DNA of 64,000 nucleotides from Rotaria macrura (lineage: Eukaryota > Rotifera > Eurotatoria > Philodinida > Philodinidae). Position 1 is the stretch's first letter. Each line of letters starts with the position of its first letter. Under the pieces are notes generated by a model. That model was given only the letters and a program-made list of their open reading frames with translations, did not search any database and was not told the origin of the DNA. Of this stretch, positions 46,601-61,300 are shown piece by piece. The stretch lies in the NCBI GenBank assembly GCA_900239685.1, contig OENT01000382.1, positions 1 to 64,000 on the forward strand, written 5' to 3'. Position numbers and translations under genes: made by a program.

Positions 46601-47400
46601 ATACATAGGACCTTGTTTATTGTATACAGGCGCTCGTGCGTTCCAACTCCATAAACAATTTAGAGACAGAAAAAGAGGAAATGAGAGAGATTTCCCTTGT
46701 TCTCTCGGCGAGCACTATAATGATGATAGCATCTTACTCACATACCCCCCCACACACGGCATCGCTTCGCTCTCGTTCTCTCTCTCTCTCTTCGATTGAA
46801 TCCGTTGCATCGCGCAATCGTTTACAGTCGTCATCGGTTGTCGACCCTATGCACACGCCCGTATATAATATCTATGAGGAAGAATGAAAAAAAAATAGTA
46901 GAAGATCGTTCATTCTAGTTGCACCGACTAAAAACAGTTGCATGCAGATGATGTTAATCAACGGAGACAGCAAACACACATCTCATTCGGTGACGAATCT
47001 CGCTTGGGTGGGAGTCTATACGAGAAAAAGCCTATTTGAATTCTCCTCTCTTTCTCTCAGTGTTTATATCAATACCAATGGCTCATTTATAGATTAGAAG
47101 AGTTTTCATTTCATGACTAGATAACAACACTTGACGTCACTGTGAATTTGAATCGACTAGTTTATGCATATATATATATATATATATATGTTGAATCAAC
47201 GCATTGCAGACAACTTAATATTATCGTAACACGATTGTGTATTCAAGAGGGAACGAAAGAGAAACAAGGCAAATTAATAATGTTGATTGAGCGTGCATTT
47301 TCTTCGCTTTTTTCTCTCTCTATATACTATGAACGATACTGTATCAGGTTGGTAACATTGACGACTATGAAAGAAGTGTTGGTCAACGTGTGAATACTAA
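43639..47400. other. Microsatellite-rich stretch with exon-like fragments
   Basis: Contains (GA)n near 43640-43657, CT-rich tracts at about 45213-45262 and (TA)n at 46045-46067 and 47168-47189. Possible exon pieces: 44300-44360 on the minus strand, bounded by AG and GTAAGT; 44912-45064 on the plus strand after an acceptor-like TTTATAG; and 46630-46887 on the plus strand, also after an acceptor-like TATACAG, ending VVDPMHTPVYNIYEEE and a TGA. None could be joined into a gene, so all are left uncalled. Confidence 0.35.
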
Positions 47401-50400
47401 CAAATAATTTATTATGACATATAACTCGTTGCATTGAAGATAAATATCATTAAAGCATTCTAAAACATTCGAAGCCTGTTTTAACAAATTTAATTATATA
47501 ATTCTATTGACTGGTGCAAATATTTATTAAAGCAAAAAAAAGAAAGAAAGAACCAATGATCAGATCATATGCATGGTTTCCTACTTTTAATGAACTACTA
47601 TAATATGGTATTGTTAACTGAATCCTATCATGCATTTAATTGTTTCTAATATCTTAAATGAACAAATAAATGTAAATAAATCAACGTTATGAATACGAAG
47701 CATCAACAACAGGATTCTTGAGACAGAAAATTTGAGTATAATGTAAATTGTCCGTATGAAAATACTAGTTACGACAGTTTGATTCTGTAAATCGTTAGCT
47801 TATTTGCAAAAATATCGGTTCCTTCTCAATTAATCATTTATGAATGACTAGTTTTTTCTTTGCAACTAAGTAAGACACGTTCTTGTTCATTGAATAAACT
47901 GCATGATTAATAAAGTAATAAAATGCTGCAGTTTATTTATTTCAACAGAAGACATATTTCGTAACAATGTTAATAATAAACTGACTTTATGATGATGAAA
48001 CAAATCAATAAATAAATATAATTAGAATAGGATGTGATGAAAGTTGTATGCTAGACATGTGGCGAGTAGATATTCTCTCTGGTTTTTGTGTTGCCCTTGT
48101 ATCATCGTTGGTGTGAATGTGACCTTTAGAAATGTGTGTATAATTTTTATTTTTGAAGGAGCATAATTAATTTAAAACGATTTCTTAGTTATTGTTCATT
48201 TGTTAAAGAATGAAATACCGTTATTTTTGAATGATGCGTATGATTTTGAATGTTTTGATATATTGTTATAGATCTAAAAGAATCTAATAAAAAAGAGAAA
48301 CACCATCCAGTAGCTGTGCAATGCTTTGCTCGTTAATGTTAATGTCATGAATAGCGTCAATCACATCATGTGCCAGATGATAGCAACTCAACAACCCATG
48401 TATATAAGTACACGCCTTGTTTTTCATTGAATTTCGTACGATCAAAGAACTGTTCTATCATAGATTTCGTTTCATTTTCAGAAGATGTTTCTCAGAAAAT
48501 GATCCATGATGTTGCTAATTTTGATACTAAGTTTTCGAACAAAATTTTTATACTGGAAAATGATTATTCATTGTATAGCGTGTTTAATGTTATATCGCAT
48601 GAGGTTCTATCCAACTTGATTATGCGTCATGCTACAGAGAGAATTGGAAATCGAAAAACCGAACTTTTGTTATCTGATTATCTACGTTGTTATTCTGCTC
48701 AGAACTATAAAGAACAACGAAGCCGAAATACGTAACATACAACATAGGTCACGTGGGCAACACTCTGCAGTCCGCTATTTGTATCGAATTCGAGAACGAC
48801 ATTTTATGGCACTTGTTTTATTATCTATAATATCGAAGATAGAATAATTCTATCGCTAAATAAAATCAATTGATCGAAATCAACGGGCAAAATTATCAAA
48901 TACTAGCATCAGTTTAAAAGGAAAGAGTTTCAATCAGTATATTTTAACATTTAATAATGCTCGAATAAACTAACAACAAAAAAGATATGAATGTAACATG
49001 TTTTCAATCAGTTGAAAATTTAGATACTTTCGAGCAATCGGAAGACTTTTAAACAAGTACCGTTTGGAATGAAGGCAAATATTTCTACGTAAATAATATT
49101 CTTGTTTCATCATCATCGGAATCAAAGTAAAATATTTTTCTCCATTTCTCAAAGTATGAACTGAAGAATCGTTTTCTGCGTGTCACGAATACGAAGCAAA
49201 GATTTTGCAATGCCTTTGTTATTGAATACTTGTGATACTTGTGATAGTAGCGGCCAACTTACACAATAAAATTGCCTAAAAAGAATCATAATGTTTATTT
49301 GATGATGTTCAAGTTGACTTTCTTTTCAAGGAAAGGATGCATGCAGAGAAAGAAAAGTTCGGATTGTTTTCCTTAACAAAATGCTTTTTTTTTCAAAATA
49401 CAATGAACTGGTCGTGTATCGTAAGGCTTGAAATTTATTCGAGAACACCCACAGTATCACAATTTTATTCGCTTCTGTTTTTAGAGTGCTTACAGTTTCG
49501 GAAAATGTTTTTTCTAACGATTCATGGAAACAAATCAGTCGCATTAACTATATTGAGAAAAGAAAATAGCGCTGTTTGATGATTTGAATTACAGTAGTTC
49601 GCAATATCGTTGTACATTTCTCATCGTTTTGTCCAACTATTTCATCATTACATCATCAGTCAACATTGTTCTTCGTTCTTACAGCAATACTATTAATCAG
49701 ACTTGTACTTCGTTCGTATAAGAAACACTTTTCTTTACTCTATATCCACGTACTAACTTGAGCAATTTTTCTTCACAGATTTTTAAAGTTTGAAAAATGT
49801 GTTCAATAGTTTTACAAAATCAAAATTTACATTTAAAAAATAGATTAAGCAATATTATTTTACAATTTCTTTAAAAGCACTCTGACCAATACATTCTCAA
49901 CTAGATCAGTTGATTGAAACAATTCTATCAGGGAAACTAAAACAACGATTACAATATCAGTTTATGAATGTGATAAATGTTAGTTTATGATAGGATTGAA
50001 CGATAGAATTAATTTTCAAGTAATAAATTCTCAAACGCATGATGATTACAGCAGTGGCCTTGATCTTATTCGATTGACCTGTATCAACAGAAGAGATTTC
50101 TACGATATGAAAAGAAAAACAAGAACAATCAAAAAACACAAACAAAACGTTTTAACGAACTATTCGATGCTTTGTCGCAGTAACACATGTATTATTTTCA
50201 TTGCACAAGTTTTTCTTCGATGAAATGTACAGATTTCTTCTTTTATGAAATAAAGCAATCATCCGATTTTCATGGATTCATTTTAATAAGAATCATTAAT
50301 AACTTTCTAGTTTCCATACTTTGACTAGCTATTAGACATAAAGGCGTATATAAGGTTTTAACCAAACGAAGGGATATATTTAGGCCAATAGGGAAAGACT

Positions 50401-52716
50401 TCCTCTATAAGTTGACATATTTCGCTTCTTTTGGTGAAAAGTCGACATGTAACCTACAATCGTCATTCTTTATCAGACTAACGTTGTATGGATCATTAAT
50501 AAAAATCATCATAAAGTCGAAAGCTGCTGCTAGTAGTCATTGATAATTGCTCAACTCTATCGAAGCACAAGTGTTAATGTTGTTCCCAAAGTCCATTTAT
50601 TTCAAGTGACAATGACGATGATCAAAGGATAGATAAATCGGCGATAATAAAGAGATTTCTAAGATCTATCAAAAATCCTATGAAAGAATATAGTCTTCTA
50701 GTGAAAGAAGTAAAAATTCTGAAGGAAAACTATTGGATATTTTCATGACGGCTATCGAATTTGATTACTGAATTTCTACTTCCGAAATACCGATATTTTT
50801 CAGACTTTATCATTGATAGCGAATCGTTGTTTTCTCATCTATAGAAGAATACAAAATGCAAATTTTTACATCTGTTATTTTCGTACATTGATTAAGTCGA
50901 ATACATCCAATCGTTGAAGGACCTTGGTTTCATCGAGTTACCGTTCACAATAAACCTATTTAGTTTTATGAATGTTATTTCATAAAACGAAAACATAGTC
51001 CAGAAATCAATGGATAGTGTGTAATATACTATTGTAGTTCATTATTGTTAGATCGATTGTATTCCTAATGTTGAGTTAAAAGTTTTACGTTCATGACATT
51101 GGTCTTGTTTTGTCTAGCCAATGTCATGTATACTGATAAAAGAATGTCACGTATATCAAAACTTTCCAGTAATTTGAGAATATTCGACTGTTGAGCAGAA
51201 TTTTCCGAGAAATCCACTCGACTGATCTAAAATAATATTTTCTAGGAATGTTCTTAACATTATTCTTGATCAGTTTTACTCCCATTAAAACGAATATTAG
51301 GAAATCACTTCAATTCACTGATTTTGTTTTTCCTACGTCGTAATTTTAAATCTAAACATATATCACTTTGTCTTTTTCGAAGCTCATATTAGATATTACA
51401 ACGAAATGGAATACGATCATTTGCTTTTTCAAACAATTAGAAATGTAATTTCCAACATGTTATTCTTTTTTGAAGTATTCTCAAGTATGGTTTTAGCTTT
51501 AGTATTAATGATGAAGGTGATATTCATGCATGAACATGTTTGTTTCGAAAAATGATTCTAATTCATCTATCTCGGATCACTCGAATAATTCTTCACACTG
51601 GTAAATATTTCAAATCTAGAACACACAAACATATTTTTTTAGAATTATAGTTAAGTGGTTAATTAAATCTTTTTAGAAAATCAATGAGTGTGTTTACATT
51701 AAATAGAAATAGTTCTTCACATGATTCTGTACTCAACTAGAATATTAGAAAATTTTCATAGATTTCAGAATAAAATGCACGCTACAAAAAAAACATATTG
51801 ATTCGCACTGTATAATGATTACAATCATGTTGGATTAGTGATTATGGACTGTATATTTGTAACGAAAAACTAAATAACCTTAGTATGTTTTCTAGGTCAA
51901 AATATATTAAACGAATTGGAATAGAAAGTTGTTCGTTTGGTAATTATATTAAGACTAAGGTAGGTTTAGGGTCATGCTTTCTGTCATATTTTGTGAATAG
52001 AAATAGATTTCAAATTGGGACAAGAGTGATTCTTAATATGACACGTGTCTAGTTCTATTAAACATGTACAAGATGTTTGTTGAAGTGTTAAAAATAAACT
52101 AGTTTTACTCAAAAATCTGTCATGTGAGATATATTTTTAGAACACAAACGTATTTGTCAAATGTTTTTGTGTGTTTGAAAATATTTTTAGGTAATTCCTG
52201 TATTTATTGACGAAAAAGCATTGTCGTTCTGAAAGTTTGGTTATATTTTGTGAATATTTTATTTTGTAGAAGATTATTCGGTAGTTGATAAGCGTGATTT
52301 TGTAAAATAACATCGGAAAAGAAATGCTGACGTATATCGTGTAGAAATTATTCGGCTCTCCCGCATCCGTTGGCTCTAAGTCATGACTAGCAAGTTCCAG
52401 GATTGGTAACAGACCACGATAGGCAATTTCCAAGGAACATCAGAGCTTATGTAATTGGAATAAATATGTGATATTTTTCTCATTCAAGTTCTTTGGAATA
52501 AAATTCTACATTAAAAATATGTCCTAAACTACATAAGATAAAAAAAACCAGAAACAATGTGATAAGAATATGAAATCAAAGTTATTACTACATAGAAAAT
52601 CTTTTATTTCAAATAATACATAACTCAAATATGATGAAATGATTTTCTCCATAAACGAAGTTTTCAACAATAAAGAAAACCTTCACAGAAGATAGAAAAC
52701 GATTTTGACTAAAGTT
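47401..52716. other. Gene-poor stretch
   Basis: AT-rich. The frame at 48370-48735 (+) is open for 121 codons but starts without an ATG and shows no motif. Other open frames overlap on both strands. Nothing is supported as a gene. Confidence 0.35.
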
Positions 52717-55387
52717 TCATGTCTTTCCCCAGAGAGGTTTTTGGGTATTCGAATTCATCATAAGTGATTGTTGTATTTGTTCTACTACATCATTCACTAG
52801 ATGATGATAAAATTCGTTCGTCGTGTAGATTGATCCTGAATATTTAACTAAATTGAGAACAAGCCGAATCAGTTGACTGTATCGTATAACTGAATCATAA
52901 TAACCATAACGATAAGTCAAATATTTCCATAGAAGGTCGACATAAACATTTTGACTTCCGAACAAACGAAACATTCCACTTAGTAAACTATCTTTTTGTG
53001 AGTTTTCTTTTTCAAGTACAAGAAAACAATTCGATGAAAATGCAAGAATAATCAGCATGATTTTAATAACCGTTAAATCAGCATCTAATTGTTTGTCGAT
53101 GTATTGCGCCCGAAGCATTACTTCTGACCCGTATACTATAGAAAATGTCTCAATACATTTTTGAGTTTGGATTATGCCAGTTGTACGTAAGCAGAGAGTG
53201 GAACAAAGAGCAATAACACCATGTAGATTACGTTCGAAAAGTGAATTTTGCTCATTGATAGTTAATATTCGAAAGTCAGGCGAAGAACTAATAAACGAGC
53301 CCATTGATGTATACATACGAATAATTATTTCGAGTACATTAGATACATTATACGGTGTATGATATGATATTGATGTAGCCAAGTTTTCAATCGTAGAACG
53401 TATATGTGGTATTGCACTGAAAGTATCATGAGCATGTATAATATTTGAGAGCAATGTCCAGTCATATTTATTCAAACATGATTGGGCTTTATTTGGTAGA
53501 TCTAATATGGAAACTTTTATTCCAGGCTAAATACAAAGAGGAAAAAAAGCTTAAGTTCGTTGTTTTTAATCATTTGGCATACTAGTAATTATTCGCACTT
53601 AGATGTAATTACGAATATTAAATAAGTGTGTCAAAGAGATGCTTCTGTTTTCTTATAAAAATTATTTGCACTATTGAGTTCATTTCAACTCTTAATAAAA
53701 GAAGATGACCCCGAAGTCTTGGTACTGCATAGAAAAATTCCCTTTCCTTTCTAATGACAAACAAGAAAATGCTCTAAATTGGATAGCTAGTCAATCAGTC
53801 GTCCATGACTATCATAAAGATACCTTTGAACGTAGAGGAAATATTTTTCTCATGACACGATTTACTCTGAATATGGAAGGTTTCCATGGCAAAACCATGC
53901 AAACAATAGCTCCATGTAGAAAATCTGAGAGCAAAGTTGAATGAAATCAAATCGAAGCATTCTATGATGATATTGATTCTATTTGACAAGATGGTTCTGA
54001 CCCCAAACATCCATCTCGATACGATTTGAACGAAATCATTGTTATATTTTCTGAACTCATCGAACTCGAAGAAAGAGCAAGTAAAATGGCTTGTGCAAGA
54101 GTCTATTGAGAATTTCTAGCATATTTATGAAAAAGAAATTAGAAACGGAAGAATTTGAAAAAGGGACAACGTTGAAAAACACATAGAAATTGTGATGATC
54201 TGCAACGTCATCACCGGGGATCTCTGCTCAAAATGGATGAATTCAATATTGACAAAATCAGAGCCTTCGATCATTAAAAATGTTGTTCAATCAATTAAAA
54301 GGACTCTAAAATTTCGTGGAAATTTAAATTTTTTCCATCATTTGTTGTGTATGTATGATCGAAATCAATTGTTCCACAGGAGAAAGAGAGAGAGTTTCAT
54401 CAGTCAAAATATGAAGATTTCAAATGAAATACGAAGAAATTCTCCTAGTTCAAAGGTGTATATCTTCTCAATAAATTAATCACTATGATAATCATCTACG
54501 ACTGATTGACTATCTATCCAATTTTGAGGATTTTCGTTTTTTCCATAAGATTACAGTTGATTTTATTCATACTGTAATATGATGTAGGATTATGAAAACT
54601 TCGATGTTTTCGATTATAATTTCTATTGCAAAAATATAATTGTAGAATTTCAGTCAATCAACAGAATTCTAGGTAAGATTAAGCTTTCAAATATGTTGAA
54701 AAGCCTGGATGGATAAAGATGTAAAATTTAGTCAAGAATATTTCCTGTTCTCTATTTTAATAAATTCATAATTAGTCATGCATTTCCTATGATAAAAATA
54801 AAGATAGACTGTCGTTCGTCAAATGTAAGCTATTTTGGATCAATCTCTAAGAATAGCGTTAAACAAGTCATTTGAAAAAGTATTTAGTACAATCACTGAT
54901 TCGTTTAATCAAATATTCTTCATACCATTACTGTTTTACATACGACATGTTGCTGATTAAAAGTATTATTTAATGACGAAGACTTCTTTTTGTTCTCCTT
55001 AATTTCCTTTCGAATTAAATCGGGACTCATTCCCGCCAGTAGACATTTTGCAAACCGACAACCAGTACAGTTTCGTCGTGTATGTATGTTTATATCACAA
55101 GATCTATTGAAAAAGCACGGACGAACTTTCTAGAAAATGAAATCGATCAATAAAACCATGAGAATTGTAACATCTAATACACTACAAACTTGTGGGTGGA
55201 AACCATTTCGACGAAAGAAAGTTTTACACGATTGACAGGAAAGTGCCCCATAATTAATAATAGTAGCCTTGTCACCACATACGTGACAAAAACTCGTTTT
55301 GTATGACGTTTTTCCATGCGTTTGACTTTCATCAGAATCAGCACCATCGGACACTAACGATGTCGTTGGAGACTGTTGGAATGGCAT
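52717..55387 (-). CDS. Nuclear hormone receptor (zinc-finger DBD plus divergent ligand-binding domain)
   Basis: Three exons, 55387-55190, 55129-54944 and 53526-52717, join in phase 0 to give 397 residues. Finger 1 uses C34, C37, C51, C54 (CHVCGDK...CQSCKTFFRRN); finger 2 uses C71, C77, C87, C90 with the exact C-x5-C-x9-C-x2-C spacing and CRFAKCLLAGM after it. The P-box region reads CQSCKT rather than the common CEGCKG, so DNA specificity may differ. The last exon encodes a helical domain of about 270 residues, comparable in length to a ligand-binding domain, with no family signature I can assign. Intron 1 is 60 bp; intron 2 is about 1.4 kb and contains a decayed plus-strand coding remnant. 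A hinge exon could still be hidden there. These receptors act as ligand-gated transcription factors. The last exon has a paralogue at 62156-62947. Confidence 0.82.
53705..54120 (+). pseudogene. Decayed coding remnant inside the receptor intron, opposite strand
   Basis: From the ATG at 53705 (MTPKSWYC) one frame reads with protein-like content (FERRGNIFLMTRFTLNMEGF, YDLNEIIVIFSELIELEERA) past three in-frame stops, all TGA, at about 53942, 53984 and 54107. The steady coding character across the stops marks it as a fossil gene or transposon fragment. A later open frame at 54192-54479 could be more of it in another frame. Family not recognised. Confidence 0.45.
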
Positions 55388-58300
55388 TCAACTGTTGGTT
55401 TGCAATGAATAATTTAGGAAAATATTATTCTTAAAATAGAAAAATTAAAAATACGACTCAGTTGGTCAAATTTTCTATGTGAAATCAAACTGCTCATGGA
55501 GATAACTACTTTCGAAGTGCACTCTATGATATATATATTTATATATAGAAGCGAACATTATCATCATGACCTGGCCAATTTTCTTCCATAGTTTCTCAGA
55601 ATTTTGAGAGGAGAATGATAATTAGTTGCTAATAAAAGCATGTCATGTAAAATATATATATACTGAATGATTATCATACAATTTGAAAAGGAAATACGTA
55701 CTCGAAATAGCTGTTTCAGATTGATGAAATGACTGATGTCGAGAGTTCATATGTTTCTACTAGGTCTCTCTTCTTCAGAACAGAATCATTTAAAATATTT
55801 ACTCTCTTAAAAATGGAATCAAATGAAGTGTGAGAAACTTTTCAGCGGCGTATACTATAGTAGTAATACATTTCTTCTGCCAACTGACATAGAACTTTGT
55901 TGACATCCATTCATACAGAGAAGAAATGTTACAAAGACCATTGATGGAAAACTAACAACAACATATCGAAGAATTTTAATGAACTCATTGAATTCGATCT
56001 ATTTTTCTTGATTGACAGTGACTCGATTCTCAGCTAACATTCAGTATTCTGAAAGTGTATAGCACGCTTCTGTTACTCAATATGGAATACAGATCTACTC
56101 GATAATGTACAGCCATCTTATTATCAACTAAATCAGCCAGTGAAAATTTTTGTATGGAAAATTAGACTACTTATTACCGAGGTATACCCATCGAAAATGA
56201 AAATTCAGTTTTTGATAAAGTAGTCAATTAAACAGCTATACTATCATATCTTCTTGGTATTTTCTCTCGTTCGTAAAATTTGAACTTAACTCACGTCTTT
56301 CAAATGTAATCTACTACGAACCCTAATGAAGTCAGACTGCTCGATAGAAAATACTATATCGCTTTCTTTGTCTATCACATTTTTTTCTTCTCTTTCAACG
56401 AGTGTACTTTGCTGTTTCATCTTTTTATTCTTACTCACCCTGCACGCACTTTTCTTTTTCCCTTCTGTCGAGATATCGGTTAAATGACGCTAAAGAAACA
56501 TTTTTCTGTTCTGTTGCATTCATTCATGATATTAAACGAGTTTAGATATGAAGTAAAACAAAACAACATACTAATAGTATGAAGAAAAATTTACTGGAAA
56601 TAAAATTAATCTAACATTAGTAATTTATTCTTTAAATTTGAATGACTTATATTCTTCATATATAAATAAATTACCGTAAACTTTTGTGTTTCGAGACCGT
56701 TAAGGATAAATACCGAGATATTTATGATTCCTATATTACATTCGAATACTAATAGAAAATTTGTAAAAGATGCCATTCATTTCTAACGCACACGAACAAC
56801 TGAGTTTTATATTTCTACTTTGAAAACAAAAAATATCTATTTATATATATATAATAGCATTGCCATATACCAATACTTATTTTCAAAAATGTACTCTACG
56901 ACCTACTGATGTTTACATCCATTCGAAGGCCTAACATGTGTAAGTAAAACGTTGCTTAATATTTAAAATTTCGTAAGTCTTTATTCTTTTACATGAATTA
57001 ATTACATCATAATTCAATTGAATAAGAAAAATACGGCTAGAATGGGTATTCAACGTTAGTTAATCTGAAATACTAAACTCAACAACGGAAATACTTCCTT
57101 GTCACTGAGTGTTGTAAGCTATTCAGTAAAAACCACTTTGTTTTAAAACACTCTAATATATAACAAAGATCAAATTAAAAGGTTGAACATTTTCTACATA
57201 AACAAAAACCATCTGCTTATTCAAGACACACAACTATCGATAGATATTTATATATATTTCATTGGTTCTAACATTAATTATCGTACGTGATATTCTTTAA
57301 TATCAATTAATATAATGAATAGACTCATCATAGTACATAAACATGTAAGCACGAAGCATACACCACATTATTCTGTAGTAATTATCGGTTGATTGATGTA
57401 AGGAAATGTTTGCACATCATACAATGACTATTTATTACGAAATAGTATTCATATCGTTACTGTAAAAAATTGAAAATGGATTTTATTCTTACGAGAAAGG
57501 TTAAAAAATATGGAAAAAAATAAACTCATCGTGAAAAAACCTATTCTTAGAGGATGCTGTACTGCAAAATATCACATCATTTATTCTTGGCATCTGTTTA
57601 TAGTAAATCATCACTGAATAAACTGGTCCACACAAATGTTCAAATGTACTCTGAAATATTTACTAAATCACATGCTAGATATAATTTGATAGAAGAAACA
57701 CTGCTAAACTTGTTCACAAGACTCGATTACACGAAAGTTCCAATGGTATATGATTTTACTCAAGAATATGAGAATGATTTATTTCTCAGGTAGAGTTCTA
57801 TGTCATGATTACAAGATGATTGACTCGGCACAAAATCTGGGACGCAGGTATATATATAGGCTAGAAAATTGATATGATTTGCAACCTCTTATATGAGCTT
57901 GTAATTAGTAATTCTGATTTTTATCTTTTTCATCTATCACTCTCTCGTTTATTATTGTTCTGTGTTAATTTTAACTTAGATTTTGTTTCATAATCACAGA
58001 CTTGTTTCTCCACGCATTCTAAATCTTCGAAGGATTCCTTCAATTGTCCTGATCATGATTTCTACTTGTCTAATGTCGTTTCTTGTTATAGTAATACCAA
58101 CACAAATTGTCTGTATTCAAAATATAGTACGTGTAGGTAGGCAGTAAAAAAAGGGATAAATTCTTCATCTGGAGAATGTAGCTAAACAGTAGATATATTC
58201 TCCATGTTTATTCTGACATACTTGTCACAACTCGGCGACTTTTCTTCGATGTAAGCCAAATACACATCATGAGATAGCAATGTGAACACGCACTCGATGA

Positions 58301-61300
58301 ACAACCGACTTCATTAATTTTCTTGATTAAATGCTTTTAGAAAAAGGAATCATTGCTGAGATTATTGTCAAAAAGTACATGATTATGTTCAAATGACAAT
58401 TGACAAAGTCAGAATGTTAACTATGGTTCGCCTAAAATTAAAAAAATAGATTATCGTCAACCGCAGGAAGACAATGGTGAGATAGTGAATCCGATCAATC
58501 GAGTCCATTCTTGACGAAAATACTGTTATCGAAAAGATCAATGATTGGATAAATACAACATTTAACTTCATTTAGTTATGTATTTCGATTAGTTTTATTT
58601 TCAATTCGATTAACACTACTCATCTGAAGTTTATACAAATACGATTATCAGTAGGAATCGTCATGAAAATATAAGCAGAATATAAAATGATGACCAAGAT
58701 CCGGATGGTTCATCCAAGCAAAAACATATCGAATTACTATTGTATATTAGCAGTATCGTTCCAGAAGCTACTCTTCATAGCTAGTACTTAGCATATTTAT
58801 AACTATTTAAAAGATAACGCACAATCATTATTGACGAACTCAACTGAAATATGTACGCTTCAAAATGATTGTTTTCAATGTAATTGGCAAATGGCCAAAA
58901 GTTAATGACTATGAATGATGTATTTCTACTTGCATTTTTTGATTATATGGTGGATAATGTTTACCAAGCCGGAAATCATTAGTTTTGAATTTTAATTATT
59001 AGTCAGTTCGCATGAAATCAGCAAAATATGAGTAGGGTGAACATGTGTTTCCAATGCTTAGCTAAATTCTCTTGTAGTAGATCATTAGATAAGTCCAAGA
59101 ATAGTAAATATTTTTCAATATTCATACATGACTCCAGTACATCTCCCTAATCGGCATCATACATCAATGACTCTGGTCTATGTCAAAAGAAAAAATTACA
59201 AAAAAAAAGACGATCGAAAATTTGATGAATAGGATATTATTATAACTTGATGTTCATCAGTTTGAAACGAGAGATTTAATTTAATTTTAATCGATGATTG
59301 AAATTGAATCCATTGAATTTGCTTTTTATTGGTTCAAGTTTTTCAACAAATTACATTAGATTAAAAGACATGACATCAAATGAAATCGGTCTTTTAAAAC
59401 TGATGAGCATCGACTCATAATATTAGTGACGTCTTTATCAACTTTCGATCAAAGTTTTCGGCATTTATTGATACATAGACATAGAATCCTATCGGAAGGT
59501 TTATCGAATTCAACAAAATCGAACTTCAGAAATCTTTATAGAGAAAAAAGCTTAGCTTCAATTTTTATGTCAAATGCAACTGGAACTACAATTCTAAATA
59601 GATAGGAAAATAGTTTCTCACTTCTAAGAATAGATACAATGAATCTATAAAAAATAAAATAACACTTATTCACACTTTGCAATCTCGATTAGTAAAACTG
59701 CTCCTTACATCTATTGTAATGACTGTAAACAGGATATTCATTTTTCTATTATTAACTGTACTAATATGATATTCTAAAAATTCATTATTCAATCAACTCT
59801 AATTGACGATGATAATCAGATAAATAAAATTGAGATAGAACTATTTTTTCTCATAATAATGAAATCTAATGATATTTTTACAATGTCAAACAAGATGTCC
59901 TTTTTCGAGGTGTTGTTTGATCGTGAATCTCAAGGATTTATACTCTCACTGGCAACCTAACACTCAATTGAAGCCATGCACACGTTTTCATCGATAGATT
60001 CACTCGACACCTAATTGTATTCACAGCTGCCAACATTCGATACTCGTTTAACGTGCAGTAATAATAGACAAGAACACGAGAAAAAAAAACTCACCTTGCC
60101 ATATAACTATTATTCGCTAGATCGAAGGTCGCATATTTAACGGCTTCGTATCAGTTATCAACTTCAATGCAAATCATACTATAGTGAATCATCTCGGATA
60201 AAGTCACAATAATAGGGTAACTATATTTATCCTTGGGGATCATTAGGATTCACATAAGTCATTCGTTTTATCACTATTTCCTAAGTGATGGTTGAGGTTC
60301 TGAAGATAAATTCAAATTTTTCAATGATTATTGGTTTATGAATTTAATTGTGTCGTTTTCGAAGAAGATATATTTCGATGCGAAACGACAACGCAGATGT
60401 GTTATTTGGTCTTGAGTTTGTGAGGAATATGTTCGACTAACTGGACATGAATGATTCATAGTGGTGGAGAAAAATTTCCACCCTAGGAGATCTTACTTAC
60501 TGTAGATGCTGGTATTCTGAAAGTTTATGCGTATATAAATCACTCAAAATGTAGGTGAGAACTATGAGCTGTTTCGGATTACTCACATGTTACAAGAACT
60601 ATAGTGGGAGAAGTCTAGTTTTGCTTCTTGGTTTTTAGTGAGACTACTCTGTCTACTAGATCTTGTGATATGTTTTATCAAATGGATAATTAATTCTTGA
60701 TATTTTACTATGCAACTAAAGTCCAACAGATGGTTTTCATGCATTCAATAGATCATATTATTTAATGCAGCGTTGTTGCCTCTAGAGATCTCTGAGTAAT
60801 CGGAGCCAACACGATCACTATTAGCATGTCACTTCTCTTGGAAAGAAGATTCTTTTGTTAGTCGTTTACGGAATAATATTTAGTTGGTTTCAACAATCTT
60901 TCTCCTAAAGTTTGAATTCAATCAATTGAAGTACTACTGAGTTATGCTTTAAAAATTCTACGTATAGAGTTTTCGTTCTTGAAATAATCACAATAGAATG
61001 GTCAAAATTTTAGTAACTATTTATAGATTTCGATGATATTAATAGTGTAGATTGCTTGCGTATAATTAAACTAACCGATGAAACCCTTTCTTTTCAGAAG
61101 AACAAAGTTCAAACGAAAAATAACTGGTATAGATCACCATTCACCATAATTCTCGTTCTATGTTATACTAATTGGAGCAAGTTCTACGTACAGTCTTAAT
61201 GGATTGTATGATTCATCAACTGCTATGTACTCGACGAAGAGAATCTTATTTTTCATTTTGAAACTATATTTTTCATATGACTTGTATATGATGTTATAGG

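Noticed and set aside
48370-48735. 121-codon open frame on the plus strand
   Set aside because: Begins without an ATG, contains a likely intron-type tract and has no recognisable motif; kept only as a note in the gap description.
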